64,000 nucleotides of DNA, from positions 186,001 through 250,000 of the forward strand of contig JAVKOQ010000016.1 of NCBI GenBank assembly GCA_031835245.1. Direction: 5' to 3'. This document shows positions 12,201 through 24,349 of this stretch, piece by piece. Position 1 is the first letter of the stretch. Each line of letters starts with the position of its first letter. A program made the position numbers and the translations under genes. This stretch comes from Balamuthia mandrillaris. Taxonomy: Eukaryota > Discosea > Longamoebia > Balamuthiidae. The notes under the pieces were generated by a model that saw only the letters and a program-made list of their open reading frames with translations, was not told the origin of the DNA and ran no database searches.

Positions 12201-13722
12201 TCCGTTGGAAGAACACCGTCTACTGCAGCGATCTCTCCTTTGAAATTCTGCGCCATTGCAACTTTGCTCATGCTGCTATTCGGTCTCAGGCTGCTGCTCT
12301 TTTCTTCCTTCTCATCAAGGTCCTAGCTCTTACCTTTTTCTTTTCAATTTTCGTTTCGTATGTTTACGTTCTGCGGCCTCGTCTCACATTTACTTTCTAC
12401 GAATATGTTTTCCCAAATCAGACAAACTTTAGCGAAACCAAAACATTTGCCCGGATGAGACTACAGAGTACCATTGCAGTATCTCGCTTGACGGGTCTTG
12501 TAAAGGTGGGTTGAGTGCTAGCTTGCTTCAGCGCGTTCTTTCTGTCGTAGTTGATCTCATATTATCTTCAACCATGCAGGAATATGGTCCTCTGTTGCGA
12601 TCTTTAAAGGCTGTTGTGGCCAATGCCTCAGCTGATGCCCGATTTGGAAAACCTCAGGCCACCCAGGTCGAAGAACTTTGCATGCGCTTAACCAAAGTGG
12701 TGGAGGACTCCAAAAAGATGGATGCCTACCGCTATGATCCTGAAATGACAGCTGACCTCTACTACAAGGTCAGCACAGGTTACGCTGATTCTCCTGATCT
12801 GCGGGTGACTTGGCTGGATAACCTTTGCACCTTTCATATGGAGGTACGTTCCGCCGCCGGTGACTCATCGTCCTGATATACGTTACATTTCTAACAATAC
12901 TTTGCAACCTCTACCATAAACAATGCAGCAAGGAAACATGACGGAGGCAGTGCAGTGTAAAATCCACATCGCTGCTCTCATCTCTGAGTACTTGACTCTT
13001 GAAAACGGCCCTGTCGAAGGCATACCAACTAGCAACCTCGCTTTCAAACTGGTTTCCCCTAACATGGAAACTGAGCAAGGTCTACCAAAGAACATTAAGG
13101 ATGGCGTAGGCATTTCCTCACCTTTTTTTTAAACATAACCTTCATTCATTGGGCTAACACTTTTTGCACTTGTTAAAGGGTGAAGAGGGCATGTACAATC
13201 CAAAGACATTCTCTGAAGCTGGCTTAAAGCGTACCCTCAAAGAGGCTATTTCTATTGCAAAGAACGTAAGCACTCATCCTCCGATCACTCATTTCCGCTA
13301 TCATTTTGTTAAGCAGTTTGTCATACTCACTGTACTGTTCTCGTCTTCTTAGGCCTATCTCTACGAGCTGGTGTTGGACATTTACAAGTTCCTCATCGCC
13401 ATTAACCAAAAAGATAGAGATTACCTTCAGTTAGGAGAGTGTTTCAAGGATCTCAAGCAAATTTGTGAGGAGTTAGTGAAATCGGTTTGTACTTCCTCCC
13501 ATTTCATCACAACCAGTCAGAGTTTGCTAACTTTTTTTCTCCCAAGTTTAATAATCGTCTCTTCGGTAACTTTTATCGTGTGGCTTTCTTTGGGGCCAAA
13601 TGGGGAGAGTTTGATGGCAAGCAGTACATCTACAAAGCCTCTGAGACTATGCGCTTGGCCGATTTCTCAAATGCCCTTAAGGTTCTATGCACTGTTACAT
13701 GCAATGAGAGGAGAAAAGGAAG

Positions 13723-13761
<39 letters not shown>

Positions 13762-14624
13762 AGTTTGCTTACCCAAATTTCAACTTTATTTTGTTCTATG
13801 CAGGCTCAATTCGCCAAGAAATATGGAGCACAGAACGTGGAGCTCATCTCCAATATAAGTGTAAATAAGGAAACCATGAACCCAGACGTGTGTTACTTCC
13901 AAGTCGTCTCTGTAAGCCCCGACTTTGATCAAGGCGCTGAGGAACGTACTAGCCTGTGGGAAAAGAAATTCAATCTACGTAAGACCAACCATCCTCTCTT
14001 TGTTGCCAAACTTGCACTTACTAACGAACGCTTCAATGCCGATGATCAGATCGCTTTGTGTTTGAAACCCCGTTCACCAAGTCTGGCAAGGCCCACAGCG
14101 ATAAAATGGGCGAGCAATACAAGCGCAAGACCGTTCTCACCACCAAGAAAGCCTTTCCCTACGTCAAAAGCCGTCTCCCTGTGTTGAACAAGGAGGAGAT
14201 CATACTCTCGCCCATCGAGAACGCCATCGACTTGATCCGTGGCAGATGCGAGGCCCTGCGTATGGAACTGGATGTGGCCGCCCCTTCGACCAAAACGCTG
14301 CAACAAGTATTGCAAGGCAGCGTGCTGGTTCAGGTCAATGCTGGCCCCATCGAGATCGCACGAACCTTCCTTGCCGGGGGAAGCAACTTTGATGCCGCCC
14401 ACGTGAACAGCCTCAAGGAGAGCCTTCAAGAGTTCATCAAGCTGTGCCAGTTTGCCCTCAACATGAACAAGATGTTGATCGCGCCGGACCAGCTCGAGTT
14501 CCAGGTGCAGCTGGAGGCGGGCTACTACTCCCTCTGCAAAGAGCTGAGCACCTACCTGCCCGGCACCAAGCTGCCCACCTTGGTCCCCTCCAACGCCTCT
14601 TCCAGCGACGCGGACAGCACTTAA
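7011..14624 (+). CDS. DOCK-family Rho GEF (DOCK6/7/8-like)
   Basis: Rac/Cdc42 exchange factor for actin control and motility. The first exon (7011-7862) encodes a disordered Pro/Gln/His/Ser-rich leader; exon 2 is 7933-8190, and some twenty more exons follow, for roughly 1,900 residues. The DOCK-C block is visible (IEPFFASLMLFDVQTKQRL, then ANPNVYLVLRLEKVMQGD). The DHR1/C2 domain follows (RNISVCVQLKEHD, FYNEVKLKLPSVLTPNMHLF). The mid-region matches DOCK7 (MDRGFVFELV, YEHYVPLNLPLE, LWKHDSDPRYA). DHR2 is complete: EGMYNPKTFSEAGLKRTLKEA, FNLRKFVFETPFTKSGKAH, KRKTVLTTKKAFPYVKSRL, EEIILSPIENAI, and GSVLVQVNAGP, which holds the nucleotide-sensor Val. It ends with the final helix (MLIAPDQLEFQVQLEAGYYSL). 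No PH or SH3 domain seen. Subfamily is by resemblance to DOCK7. Confidence 0.92.
9261..9294 (+). repeat. (CT)n in a DOCK intron
   Basis: Perfect CT dinucleotide run on the sense strand within an intron of the DOCK gene. Confidence 0.9.
13730..13760 (+). repeat. (GA)n in a DOCK intron
   Basis: Perfect GA dinucleotide run, purine-rich on the sense strand, in the intron that splits the DHR2-coding part of the DOCK gene. Confidence 0.9.
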
Positions 14625-14696
14625 CGGTTCTTTGCTTTGTGGTAAACAACAACACATTCTCTTTGGACCCCATATATTAATAGAATAGAATTCATG

Positions 14697-15046
14697 TTTT
14701 CTTTTTCTTTTTCTTTTTCTTTTTCTTTTTCTTCTTTTCTTCTTTTATTCTTTTTCTTTTATACTTTTTCTTTTATTCTTTTTTCTTTTTTTATTCTTTT
14801 TTTTCTTTTTTCTTTTTCTTTTTCTTTTATTATTTTCTTTTTTTTCTTTTTTTTCTTTTTTCTTTTTTTCTTTTTTTCTTTTTTTTTCTTTTTTCTTTTT
14901 TTCTTTTTTTTTTTCTTTTTTTTTTTCTTTTTTTTTCTTTTTTCTTTTTTTCTTTTTCTTTTTTTCTTTTTTTCTTTTTTTTTCTTTTTTTCTTTTTTTC
15001 TTTTTTTCTTTTTTTTTCTTTTTTTTTATTTTTTTCTTTTATTCTA
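14697..15046 (+). repeat. Intergenic poly-pyrimidine TTTTTC tract
   Basis: About 350 bases of T5-8C units with rare A, between the DOCK stop (14624) and the next start codon (15180). No coding sense on either strand; apparent Phe- or Lys-rich frames are repeat translation. Confidence 0.95.
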
Positions 15047-15179
15047 TTTTCTAATAATAGTTGTTGTACAGTTTGCATAAAAGGGCGTAACAGGAGGAGG
15101 AGAGAGCAACAACAACAACAACAACACAAAACGTTGCGGCGGGTGTGGTGGTGTTGCTTGCTGTTTGGGTTTGATTTGT

Positions 15180-18089
15180 ATGTTACTGAGCGGCGGCGGG
15201 GAGGAGGAACTGAACTCCAAAGGTGATGGAGGGGGCGGGCACGGAGGCGTCAAGGAGCAGCACCGCAGCTTGCGCGCAGTGCTGACAGGGCAAGGCCAGG
15301 AAGAAAACGACGACGAAGAAGAAGAAGGTGCTGGGCAAACTTCGACGGAGCAGGTGATCTATCCTTTGCTGCCGCCTTTGGAAGAAGATTCAGGAGAAGC
15401 GAGCGTGCAGGAGCGGCTTGCCGCGGTCTCCGGGGTCACCTCCACCGAGGAGGACACCAACAACATCATGCTTGCGCTGGGCCACCACCAGCACTACTTG
15501 GACGAGCCCTCTCACTTAGTGCGTTCCATTTACTCCTCTTCCTCTTCCTCTTCCTCTTCCTCTTCCTCTTCCTCTTCCTCTTCCTCTTCCTCTTCCTCTT
15601 CCTCTTCCTCTTCCTCTTCCTCTTCCTCTTCCTTCCTCTTCCTCTTCCTCTTCCTCTTCCTCTTCCTCTTCCTCTTCCTCTTCCTCTTCCTCTTCCTCTT
15701 CCTCTTCCTCTTCCTCTTCCTCTTCCTCTTCCTCTTCCTCTTCCTCTCTCACTCCGTCATCGCACTTTAGCAGCAGCCAGAAAGAAATGGAGATCTCCAT
15801 GACGAGGATCACGGACTGCAAGAAGAAGGGCATGAGGGGAGCTCCATGAGTTTCTATTCCACCCTTCACCTGGAAGAAAGTTTGATGGGTCCTTCTGCCC
15901 CTCTTCCCACCTCCGAAAAGAGAAGCACGCATGCAACCAACGCGAAATCGCAAGCAGGGGAATCACTGGTGTCGCACACTGCAGCAGTAACTGGACAACA
16001 ACCACAACACCATGAAATTCCATCAAACAACAACAATAGTGTTAGCTATGGCGGAAGGGAGCATGAAGCACGGCCTATTGACAACAACGGACGCTTGAGC
16101 GCGCTTGAGTTGTTAGCTGACCACGACCGCCACCTCGACAATCAGCATCACCCGAACCGATTTCATCCTCCTCATACCAATAACCACCACTTTCAACAAC
16201 AGCAACGGCAATATCACTCTCAACATCATCAACTCCAAACTGTTCGATCAGCAGAGTCCCGACATCACCCTCACCACCGACCACCACAAAGACAAGGAGA
16301 GCAAGTACCACCTCAAATGCACCCTTTAACTATGACAAACATAGGAACAGAAGGAGAATGTGAGGTGTTAGGACCAGCACAGCCCTCACCACACTCAACC
16401 ATAACCCCTCCTGACTACCATCCTTATCTCCAACCCCAATACCAACCTCAGCATCACCATCACGAACCACCTGCAGGAGTAGCGGGTGGAGAAAGAGCAA
16501 AGACAGGAGAAGAAGAAAACGAAGGAGGGACAGCAGGAGAAGGAGGCGGCCAGACCGCCGAATGTCCGCGTTTAAAGGAAAGGGAGGAAATAGCACGATA
16601 CGCCTACAAAACATGGTTGACCATCAAGCCAGGCCACAAGGAGATAAAGGACCGTTGGTGGGCTCTCTACTACAGCAAGATCCACCCGCAGTACCACCTA
16701 CGTGACAACTACCTAGGCAGAAAGATAAATACCTGGATCGATGAGGACTTAGAGCCACTCAAGCAGCAGTATCCTGAAAAGTTCGTGGAACGATCTCGTA
16801 GAGGGGGACCCGGCCGACCCCCAAAAGCCCGCTTCAACCAGGATGGCATGCCCGCCAAGCGCCGGAAGCCCAACTCCTCCAAAGAAGGCAGCTTGCCTGT
16901 CTACCTCAACGTGGAGCTCATAGACCCCAGCACCCGGTTTGGTTGCTGCTTGGACTCGAGTTCTTCTTCTTCTTCTTCCTGGTCTTCTTCTTCTTCGTCG
17001 TCTTCTTCTTCCACGGAAAGACCTCCCCTTCCCGACTACGTGGCCAAGCTTGCAGCCTGCTGCGTTGACGGTAACGTCCATTGGACCAAAGATAAGTTGG
17101 ATTTAAAGGTGGCGTGGTTCAAGGAGAACCGGAAGCAAATTATGGAGGGAGTACCCACTCTCCCCTCCACCAGCAAAAAGAAAAAGATCAAACTCCTTCA
17201 ACAACAGCAGCAACAACAACTCACGCTGAACGCTCCCTTGCCAAAAGTTGGTTGCCTTTATTCTCGTCAAAACCGTCACCCTCCATTTCATGCTCACACC
17301 TTGCTATTATTTCTTTATTCTCCTTGACCATCGCAGAAACGTAACGCCGATCATTCTACTATTCAACAGGGAGCAGCAGAACCTTCCTCTTTTTCCTCTG
17401 CTTCTCCTTTCTTTTGCAGCACAGCGTTAGGTACACAATGCACTCTTCCATCGCAACATCAACAAAATGGGTCATCATTGATGTCAGACGCCGGTCATAT
17501 GAGGCTTCGTTGTAACGTGGAGTGGATCAGGACTGATATTTGGCAAGCTTCTGATGCCTATCTCCTCGAGATGGACATTCCCGGCATTCATCATCCTGAT
17601 AGAGACCTTCTTGTGCAAACGGATGGCAACAAATTGGTCATCAAGGGCGAACGAAAGTCTTTAACTTCAACCCTCTTCTCCACCACCTCTCCTTCCTCTT
17701 CTTTCTGTATTCCCAACAACGTGACTCAACTGAGAGATGGGACGGGACTAGAAGAAGAGCAGCAAACAAACAAAGGAGGGCGCGAAGATGAGCAGCAAGC
17801 AACTTCCTCTCTCCCTTCGCCTGCTTGTTCATCTCACTCACAGCATCTCCCTAGCAACAGCAACATAAACGACAGAAAGGAAAAAGAGGAAGAGGAGGAA
17901 GAACAACAAGGCAGAGCAGCGGTGATGATGAAGCAGCGGCCGCTTGGTTCTTTCAACGTGGAGGTGGATCTCCCACCAGACGCGGACACGGCACGCACGG
18001 AGCAGATTTATTCGAGTGGTGTCCTCTCCATCAAAGTTCCGTTGAAGAATTATGAGTGGCGCACGCTCAACGTCCTTCATCTGAGTTGA
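15180..18089 (+). CDS. AT-hook and HSP20 (alpha-crystallin) domain protein, unknown function
   Basis: Three phase-0 exons (15180-15518, 15771-17246, 17337-18089), about 855 residues. The N-terminal 350 residues are low-complexity, rich in His, Gln and Asn. A conserved-looking basic block follows (EIARYAYKTWLTIKPGHKEI, DRWWALYYSKIHPQYHL), then an AT-hook-like RRGGPGRPPKAR and KRRKP, suggesting a nuclear DNA-binding protein. The last 190 residues resemble an alpha-crystallin domain: RTDIWQASDAYLLEMDIPGI, LVIKGER, GSFNVEVDLPPDAD, then SSGVLSIKVPLK at the end. The ACD is interrupted after GER by about 70 Ser/Glu-rich residues. Small heat-shock proteins normally have about 20 kDa and no such leader. 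I do not recognise the central block; the HSP20 call is fair, the nuclear role is inference. Confidence 0.75.
15531..15748 (+). repeat. (TTCCTC)n intron repeat
   Basis: Some 36 near-perfect six-base units with one phase slip near 15632, filling intron 1 (15519-15770) of the AT-hook/HSP20 gene. The frame stays open across it, so unspliced mRNA would give a long Ser/Leu-Phe tract; the exons join in phase without it. Confidence 0.95.
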
Positions 18090-18251
18090 TGTGGCATTTT
18101 TGTGTTATTTGTTATTTTTGTCCATTTGTGATTTTTGTTGGTTTTTTTTTCTCGTTTGTTGTATGATGACAATCAGGATAAGTTGAAGGTTGACCATAAT
18201 AAACTCTGTGTATATAACTCTATCTCAGGTTGATTCAGCAGTGGTTCTCCT

Positions 18252-20392
18252 TTACCACCGCTTCTCTGCGATGGACGGCCGCCAATCCACCGGATGGGTC
18301 TCTGGTGTCTGCAAAAGCAAATAAAGATATCAGAAAAGAGGGATGGAGGCGCAAAGGAGATGAGAGAAGTGAGATGAAAGAACAAACCGCTGTTTCATCC
18401 TCTTTCCAAATCTTGATGGTTTTGTCGGCTTCAGTGGTGATAAGACGGGTTCCTGTCTGGTCAAAAGTGGAAGCGTAAATTGCCGCCTCGCAGTCCAGCG
18501 AGCCCGGTTGTACCATTGTTTGCAGCCGCTGAAAGTTATACCCGGTCTTCCAATCCCAAAAGTAAAGACTACCGTCATCGCCTAGAATAGGAAGCAGGAA
18601 TGGAACTTAGTCAAACAAAAGATAGAGAGAGAGAGAAAGAGAGATGGCAAAGTTAATTTAAGGAGAACTGTAGCAAAACGTACCTCCAGTGACTAATACG
18701 TTATCAGAGTTTAGCGCCATGGTGTGGAGAATAGTATTATGTCCACTGAGATTATGTAAAAAGTCACCATCCGGTAACTTCCACTTCTTGATGTTGTCTG
18801 CAGAGCCAGAGGCAAATGTGTACTCAGAGGGATGCATCTGCAATGCCCTCACACCCTTCTTGTGGTGTGTGAGAGTGACAGCGCACTTGCCAGCGGCCAA
18901 GTCCCACATCTTGACGGTGCAGTCCATAGAACCGGTCAAAATCTGAGGATCCACGGCTTGGGTGGCCAAGCTTCCCACTGTGTGATTGTGTCCCGCTAGA
19001 CAATGTACTTCGGCTTTGGTGCGAATGTCCCACACGCGAGCAGTCGAGTCTCTGCCTCCTGTCACCAGAACGTCTATAGTAGGATGGAGAGCGAGGCAAT
19101 AGATGCCGCTGAGATGACCGTGGTACTGGCGGATGACCTTGTTGTACTCGAGGTCCCAGCATTTGATCATCTTGTCCTCGCCCGCGGAGAAGAGGTAGGG
19201 ATGCCGAGGACTTACCGCCAGCCCTCGGGGAGTATTGATGTGACCTGTGAGTGTTATCTTCAGCATACCTGATGCCAAATCCCATACCTTTGTAGTAACA
19301 AGACAGAAAAAAATAAGAGACCGGGAGAAAAGAAGATTTAAAATGAGTCGATACCTTAATGGTACGATCGGCAGAACCTGTGACAAACCACTCGTTACCG
19401 GGTTCAACAGCGACGGATCGCACCCATCCCAAATGCCCACTGATGGTCTGTGTAGTTTTTAGCCAAAATGAGAAGTTCAGTTATAAGCAAGACAACAAAA
19501 ACGAGCAGATGGTAGAGGGGATAGGGAACCCGCATGAGTTTCCAAGGAGCGTGCCACTCAGGCTTTTCGAGCTGAATGTGTCTACTGCGTGCCAACGCTG
19601 TGGAGGTAGGCGCCTTGAAAGGCGTGTCAGCTCCTGAGGTGGCGCCTTGGTAGGCCACCATGGCTGTCGATGTTGTTGTGGTTCTCTCATCTCTTTTGTT
19701 AACAGGAATAGTGTCCAATATCTTTTTGAATTGGCTTTCGGCTGCCACCTCCGTTACGTCTTCTTCCTCCTCATTAACATCTTCTACAGTTATGCCTGAA
19801 CCAACCAAACAAAATGACGCAGTAAGGTCAATAACCAGCTAGCAAGAGGAGCAGAGAGCAGAGAGCAGAGAGCAGAGAGCAGAGAGCAGAGAGCAGAGAG
19901 GCAGAGAGCAGAGAGCAGAGAGCAGAGAGCAGAGAGCAGAGAGCAGAGAGGCAGAGAGCAGAGAGCAGAGAGCAGAGAGCAGAGAGCAGAGAGCAGAGAG
20001 CGATGAACTAAAAACGCAAAGAGAAAGGATAGAAAGGCAAGAGGAGACAAACCTGGTTCAGTAGGATGAGGATGTACTCCTTTAACAGTAGTCGAAGAGG
20101 AAACATCCGTGGCAGCAGCAAGACGTGCCGCTTTCGGTGGGGGTGGAAGCATTTGCGAGCGCTCAGCTCTTCCAGTTGCTTTCGCGGCTGTCGGCGGCTG
20201 TTTCACCGGCGGCATGTGCCTTACGGCAGAGTACTCCCCTCCGATCTTGACGCCCAGTCGCGCTCTCTGAGCTTGAGCATCCTCCGGCACCCTGCTGCCC
20301 AGATTCCATAAATAGAATTCCAACGTCCTTTTGCGATGCTGCAAAACCCTTTCCACCAACTCCTTCCCTTCCACGGCAACCCCTTCCATCAT
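18252..20392 (-). CDS. PLRG1: PLRG1/PRL1, Prp19-complex WD40 splicing factor
   Basis: Core subunit of the Prp19/CDC5 (NTC) complex that activates the spliceosome. The start is an ATG pair at 20392. The N-terminal region ([20 protein letters not shown]) is followed by an acidic linker and the lead-in [21 protein letters not shown]. Seven WD40 blades come next ([62 protein letters not shown] and so on), then the family-specific end [19 protein letters not shown] and [15 protein letters not shown]. The last intron joins in frame to [18 protein letters not shown] and TAA at 18252-18254, matching the ETHPVSWKPEI tail of human PLRG1. The first intron contains a GAGCAGA repeat. Converges with the upstream HSP20 gene across 162 bases. 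Confidence 0.95.
19850..20000 (+). repeat. (GAGCAGA)n heptamer repeat in PLRG1 intron
   Basis: About 20 units of GAGCAGA with two eight-base variants at regular spacing, in the first intron of the PLRG1 gene (sense strand TCTGCTC). The two longer variants delimit sub-blocks of about 56 bases, pointing to a higher-order duplication. Confidence 0.9.
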
Positions 20393-20759
20393 CTGTTTGT
20401 GTCGTGTGTGTGGCTTTCCTTTCTTTTCTTTTTTTGTTTGTAACGAAGAATAAAGTGCTCCTCAAGCGAATATTCTTTTCTTTTTCTGCCGACATTGCTG
20501 ACGTAATTCGGGGATCTCAAAATGACCTGGTTTGCTGCAGCACACTTTCTTTTTTCGCGCAGAAACGCTGCTCCGTTAGACTTGTTTTCGTGCAGTAATT
20601 GCGCTCTTGAAGACCGCAGTGGGTTTTTTGTGAGAAAAAGGAGGCATGAAAGAAGAAGAAGACATAAATATATCTTTATTATCCATAACGCACAGTTTTT
20701 AACCAATAGAATAGGTATAATAAACACAGGAAGGAGGTTGGAGAGAGAGAAGTCTATCT
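20393..20759. other. Intergenic gap upstream of PLRG1
   Basis: 367 bases between the PLRG1 start and the stop of the next minus-strand gene. No coding sequence seen. An AT-rich stretch at 20664-20730 probably holds the 3' processing signals of the DUF202 gene. Confidence 0.5.
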
Positions 20760-21582
20760 TCACAATAAAATGATGATCATGCTGACAACCGTGGCAATGC
20801 CGGCAAGAGCAACGACGAGTCCCACACCCACCTTGTTGGCCTCAAAGAAGCCATCGTTCAGCAGCTTCAACACCCGGAAGTAGCGCAGCGTGGAGTACAT
20901 CAGGAAGACGGCGCCTATGATCACGAACAGCGCCCCGCACAGCTGGGAGTAGTCCACCAGCTTCAGCTTGGCCACCGCCACGCCAAGCCCTATTGCGCCC
21001 AATGCTGTCCTTAACCACGCCAGGAATGTCCTTTCGTTGGCCTTTTGTTTTCGATTGGGGGTAGGTTTTTAGATGGTGAAAAAACTGAGGAGAGAGAGAG
21101 GTTGAAAGTTGAAAAGAGAGAGAAGGGAAGAGAGAGGAGAGAGGAGAGAGGAGAGAAGAGAGAGGAGAGAAGAAGAGGAAGAGAGAAAGAGGAAGACTCT
21201 AAAACAAGCAGAAAGAGAAGGAAACATGCTGCACAGAAAAGAGAAAAAACGGAAATAGGACTCCGAACTGAAGAGAGAGAGAGAGTTGAAAGTTGAAAAG
21301 AGCAGAACCAAAGGAGAAGAGAGAGAACAAGACAACGAGACAACGAGAGAGTACCAAGTGGTCACGAGCATGACTGCCTTTATTTTCTGTGATGTTGTTC
21401 GAGAAGAGGGTGGAGAAGAAGGAGGATTTGCCGTTGTCCTCCTCTCCTATCTCCATGGACTGCTCCATGGCCATGTTACGCGCGCTGTTGTGCTCGGACT
21501 GCAGGTCGATGAGGGCGCCCACGCCGCCACCAGCAGCAAAGTGCCGTCCTAGTTGGGGGCTGTCTTTGGGAATTTCGCTCAT
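20760..21582 (-). CDS. DUF202 / VTC1-like three-helix membrane protein
   Basis: 169 residues from two exons, 21355-21582 and 20760-21041, joined in phase 0. The junction recreates the family signature ARDHLANERTFLAWLRTAL (DUF202, PF02656). Three membrane helices follow (GAIGLGVAVAKL, QLCGALFVIIGAVFLMYSTL, VGVGLVVALAGIATVVSMII), and the protein ends four residues later. The 75-residue N-terminus is soluble and acidic. In yeast the related Vtc1 is part of the vacuolar polyphosphate polymerase; other DUF202 proteins have no known role, and no SPX or polymerase domain is present here. The 313-base intron is almost pure pyrimidine on the sense strand. It is divergent from the zinc transporter across 399 bases. 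Confidence 0.85.
21090..21310 (+). repeat. Purine-rich (GAGA/GAAGAG) tract in DUF202 intron
   Basis: Imperfect GA-rich array, with the short segment GAGAGAGAGAGTTGAAAGTTGAAAAGAG appearing twice (near 21090 and 21275), inside the only intron of the DUF202 gene. Confidence 0.85.
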
Positions 21583-21981
21583 TACTGAATGCGTATGTTG
21601 TTAGGGGTCGTTGTAAGGATCCACAAAAAAAAGAGGAGAGAGGGAGTTTAAACCTTCTTTCTTCCTTTCTTCCTTTTTCTGTTTTTCACGTTTAGGTTGC
21701 TCCACTCTAAAAAAAGTAAAAATGTACAGAAAAAGGAAAAAAAGGCGAGAAGTATTATCGTGTCGTCATGATGAGTTGATGACGTCAGGACTATGTAGTG
21801 AAAAGCAGTGTTTGGCATCTGAAGCATGTGAGGCATGAGGAGCATGGAAAGAATGCGTGCAGTGCGATTCTTTACGTCAACAGAAAAAAAAGATTGGAAA
21901 AAAAAAGAGTAGTGGCAACGCATCGATCGATTAACGGACAAGGAAAGGGAGAGAAATCAAAACACAGTTTCTTTTAAAAAA
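21583..21981. promoter_or_regulatory. Divergent intergenic region, DUF202/zinc transporter
   Basis: 399 bases between two start codons. It contains CGTGTCGTCATGA at 21759-21771, identical to the box at 6689-6701, followed by GATGACGTCAGG, which contains a TGACGTCA palindrome like a bZIP/CRE site. No coding sequence seen. Confidence 0.55.
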
Positions 21982-24349
21982 ATGGAACCATCGGAGCAAA
22001 GGTCTTTGCTACGAGATCACCATCAGCAAATGAAAGAGAAGGAACAGGTTGAGGAAGTCTCGGTGGAACCCGAGGGTGTGGGCGATGAAAAAGAGTTGGG
22101 TTCATCTTTCACCACCGCTCAATCTCATCCTTCGCCTCATCATCAACACTACAAGTAACTCTTGCTTTTCTTCCTCATCGCCTTCTTTGTTCTTCTTGTT
22201 TTTCATTGTTTTATTTTGAACAAAAAAAAAATCTGCTCACTACTCGTTTTCGTTTTGTTTTTTTCATCTTCAGCCAAAGAAAGATGTCTCACTCGCTTCG
22301 AATGGGGCATCACCACCGACGAAGAATGGACCTCAAGCTTTTGAGCTTTGTGGTGATCGGTCTGCTTACCTTGATCTACACATTGGGAGAGCTTGGTGCT
22401 GCCATCTACCTCCATTCGCTTGCCCTCCTATCTGATGGCTTCCACAACTTGTCTGATGTTGTGTCCTTGTACATAGCCTTTTGGGCCACACGGGTTGCTT
22501 TCTCCATTCTCTTTTGTCTTTCTTCTCTTCTTTTTGTTCTCTGTTCTGTTCTCGTCTCCTCTCTCGCTCTAACCTGCTCTCTCTCGCTCTCTCCCTTCTC
22601 TTTCTGTTTGTCTTTGCCTCATATGGTCTTTTATTATGGAGCCAGGCGGCTAAACGTCAAAGCAGCGACGCGATGTCTTATGGCTGGGTACTGTGACCTT
22701 CGTTCAATTGTTGAGGGTTGTTCATTACATCAGCTGACCTCCTTATTCTCCCAACAAAAAGGTGCGGTCAGAGATATTGGGAGGGCTTACCAATGGTTGC
22801 TTCCTCCTCTCTTTATGTTTGTACATTGTGCTGGAAGCAATTCCTCGCTTTGTTTGGCCTCCAGGTTGATCATCCCTTCTCTCACGCTCTCTACTCTCAT
22901 CAATGACATTAACGCTGACGCATGCTATACCCACAGAAATTGAAGCAGGATATCCATTTATTGGGATTGCTGCTGCAGGTTAGTTCTTCTTTGTACACTA
23001 GCATTCCATAAGAGCCATCTTTCTTACGATCATGTCTGATATGCAGGTTTGGTTGTCAACACTATCGGTACTGCAGTATTTGCTGGTATATGTTTCTTTA
23101 AGAACCCTAGCCACCCATATTAGTACTCTAAAGCCTTTTCCATCTTTCTTTCCTGCTGTTTGTATTAAATGCAGTATCTGGACTTTCTCATGGTCACTCT
23201 CACGGAGGGCACGGCCATTCCCATGGGGAACAAGGTCACTCCCACAAAAAACGAAAAAAGGAGCATCATCGCCATCATGGAGAAGCTGCTGAATCTACTG
23301 CTACAGGCGATAGTGATGAAGTTGATTTTGCACGTCAAGTCAGGAAACGAAGAAAAGTAAGACCAACTCTGTTTTTAACTTCCTCCTCTTCTCTTCTTTT
23401 CTGCCCTCTAATGCGTACAACCTTTAGGACTGGAATATGTGGGCCGTATTCATACATTACTTGGGAGACATGATTTCATCATTCATTGTACTCCTCACTG
23501 GCATTCTCCTCCACTTTGTTTCTGGAAAATGGACACTTTATATAGACCCTGTTTCAAGGTTCTCTCTCTCTCTCTCTCTCGTCGCTTACTGAACAATTAA
23601 TGTCATTATCCATTCTGATTACCACGCTCAGTTTGTTGATCGTAGGCATCATAATATACACAACGGTTCCTCTAGGTTTGCACCCTTTCTTTTGTGTTTC
23701 TGATGATTATCACATTTGTGCCTTCTCTCTCACTATAATGCCTACAATGCAGTTAAACAATGCTCATTGATATTGTTGCAAAGTACACCTTCTGATGTCA
23801 GACTTAGTAAGCTTCGCCAAGACCTGCAAGCAGTAACTGGTGTAGAGAGCGTTCATGGTACAGCCGCAATTTCTACTTTTTCTGTATTCTCTCTAACGTC
23901 CTTTGCGTCTCCTCCTTATCCTTCCTTTGATTCTTTGTATTTGTCCTTCTTCTTGTCCTTCTTGTTCTTGTTCTTGTTCTTCTCTTTTTTTCTCTTCAGA
24001 TTTACACGTGTGGCAACTTGTCGATGGAATGTTCATTGGCAGTGTTCATTTACACATGGAAGAGGGCATTCCTTTCACGCCTACCATGAACCGCATTAAA
24101 GAAATTTTCCATGATTATGTAAGCACTTCGTTCTCTCTGCTTCTCTCTTCTTTGAAGTTAACTGACAAACATTTACGTTAGGGAATCCACTCGACCACCA
24201 TTCAACCCGAGTTCGTGCCAAAGAACCATCCCATCAAACAGTTTTGTGAGACCAACTGCGTGAGGGAATGCACCGAAGATTGGTGCTGCGCCAACTTGAA
24301 GCACACCGACCTCGCCCACTCTCATGATCGTGGCTCCCACCATGTATAG
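21982..24349 (+). CDS. Cation diffusion facilitator zinc transporter (SLC30/ZnT1-like)
   Basis: Moves Zn(II) out of the cytosol by proton exchange. Twelve exons; the first seven are 21982-22154, 22274-22493, 22646-22687, 22762-22864, 22937-22978, 23047-23085 and 23175-23356, all in phase, and the stop is at 24347. Both transport-site HxxxD pairs are present: [12 protein letters not shown] in helix 2 and [11 protein letters not shown] in helix 5. Also visible are [15 protein letters not shown] and a His-rich loop ([19 protein letters not shown]). The cytoplasmic C-terminal domain has [20 protein letters not shown], then a Cys-rich end, [16 protein letters not shown], plausible as a metal sensor. 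Six helices are expected. The His-rich loop and extended C-terminus resemble ZnT1 or ZnT10 more than bacterial CDFs. Target membrane not evident. Confidence 0.93.

Noticed and set aside
18235-18300. PLRG1 ending in [22 protein letters not shown]
   Set aside because: Joining the last exon in the spliced phase gives [18 protein letters not shown], which matches the family tail, so the other reading is a phase error.
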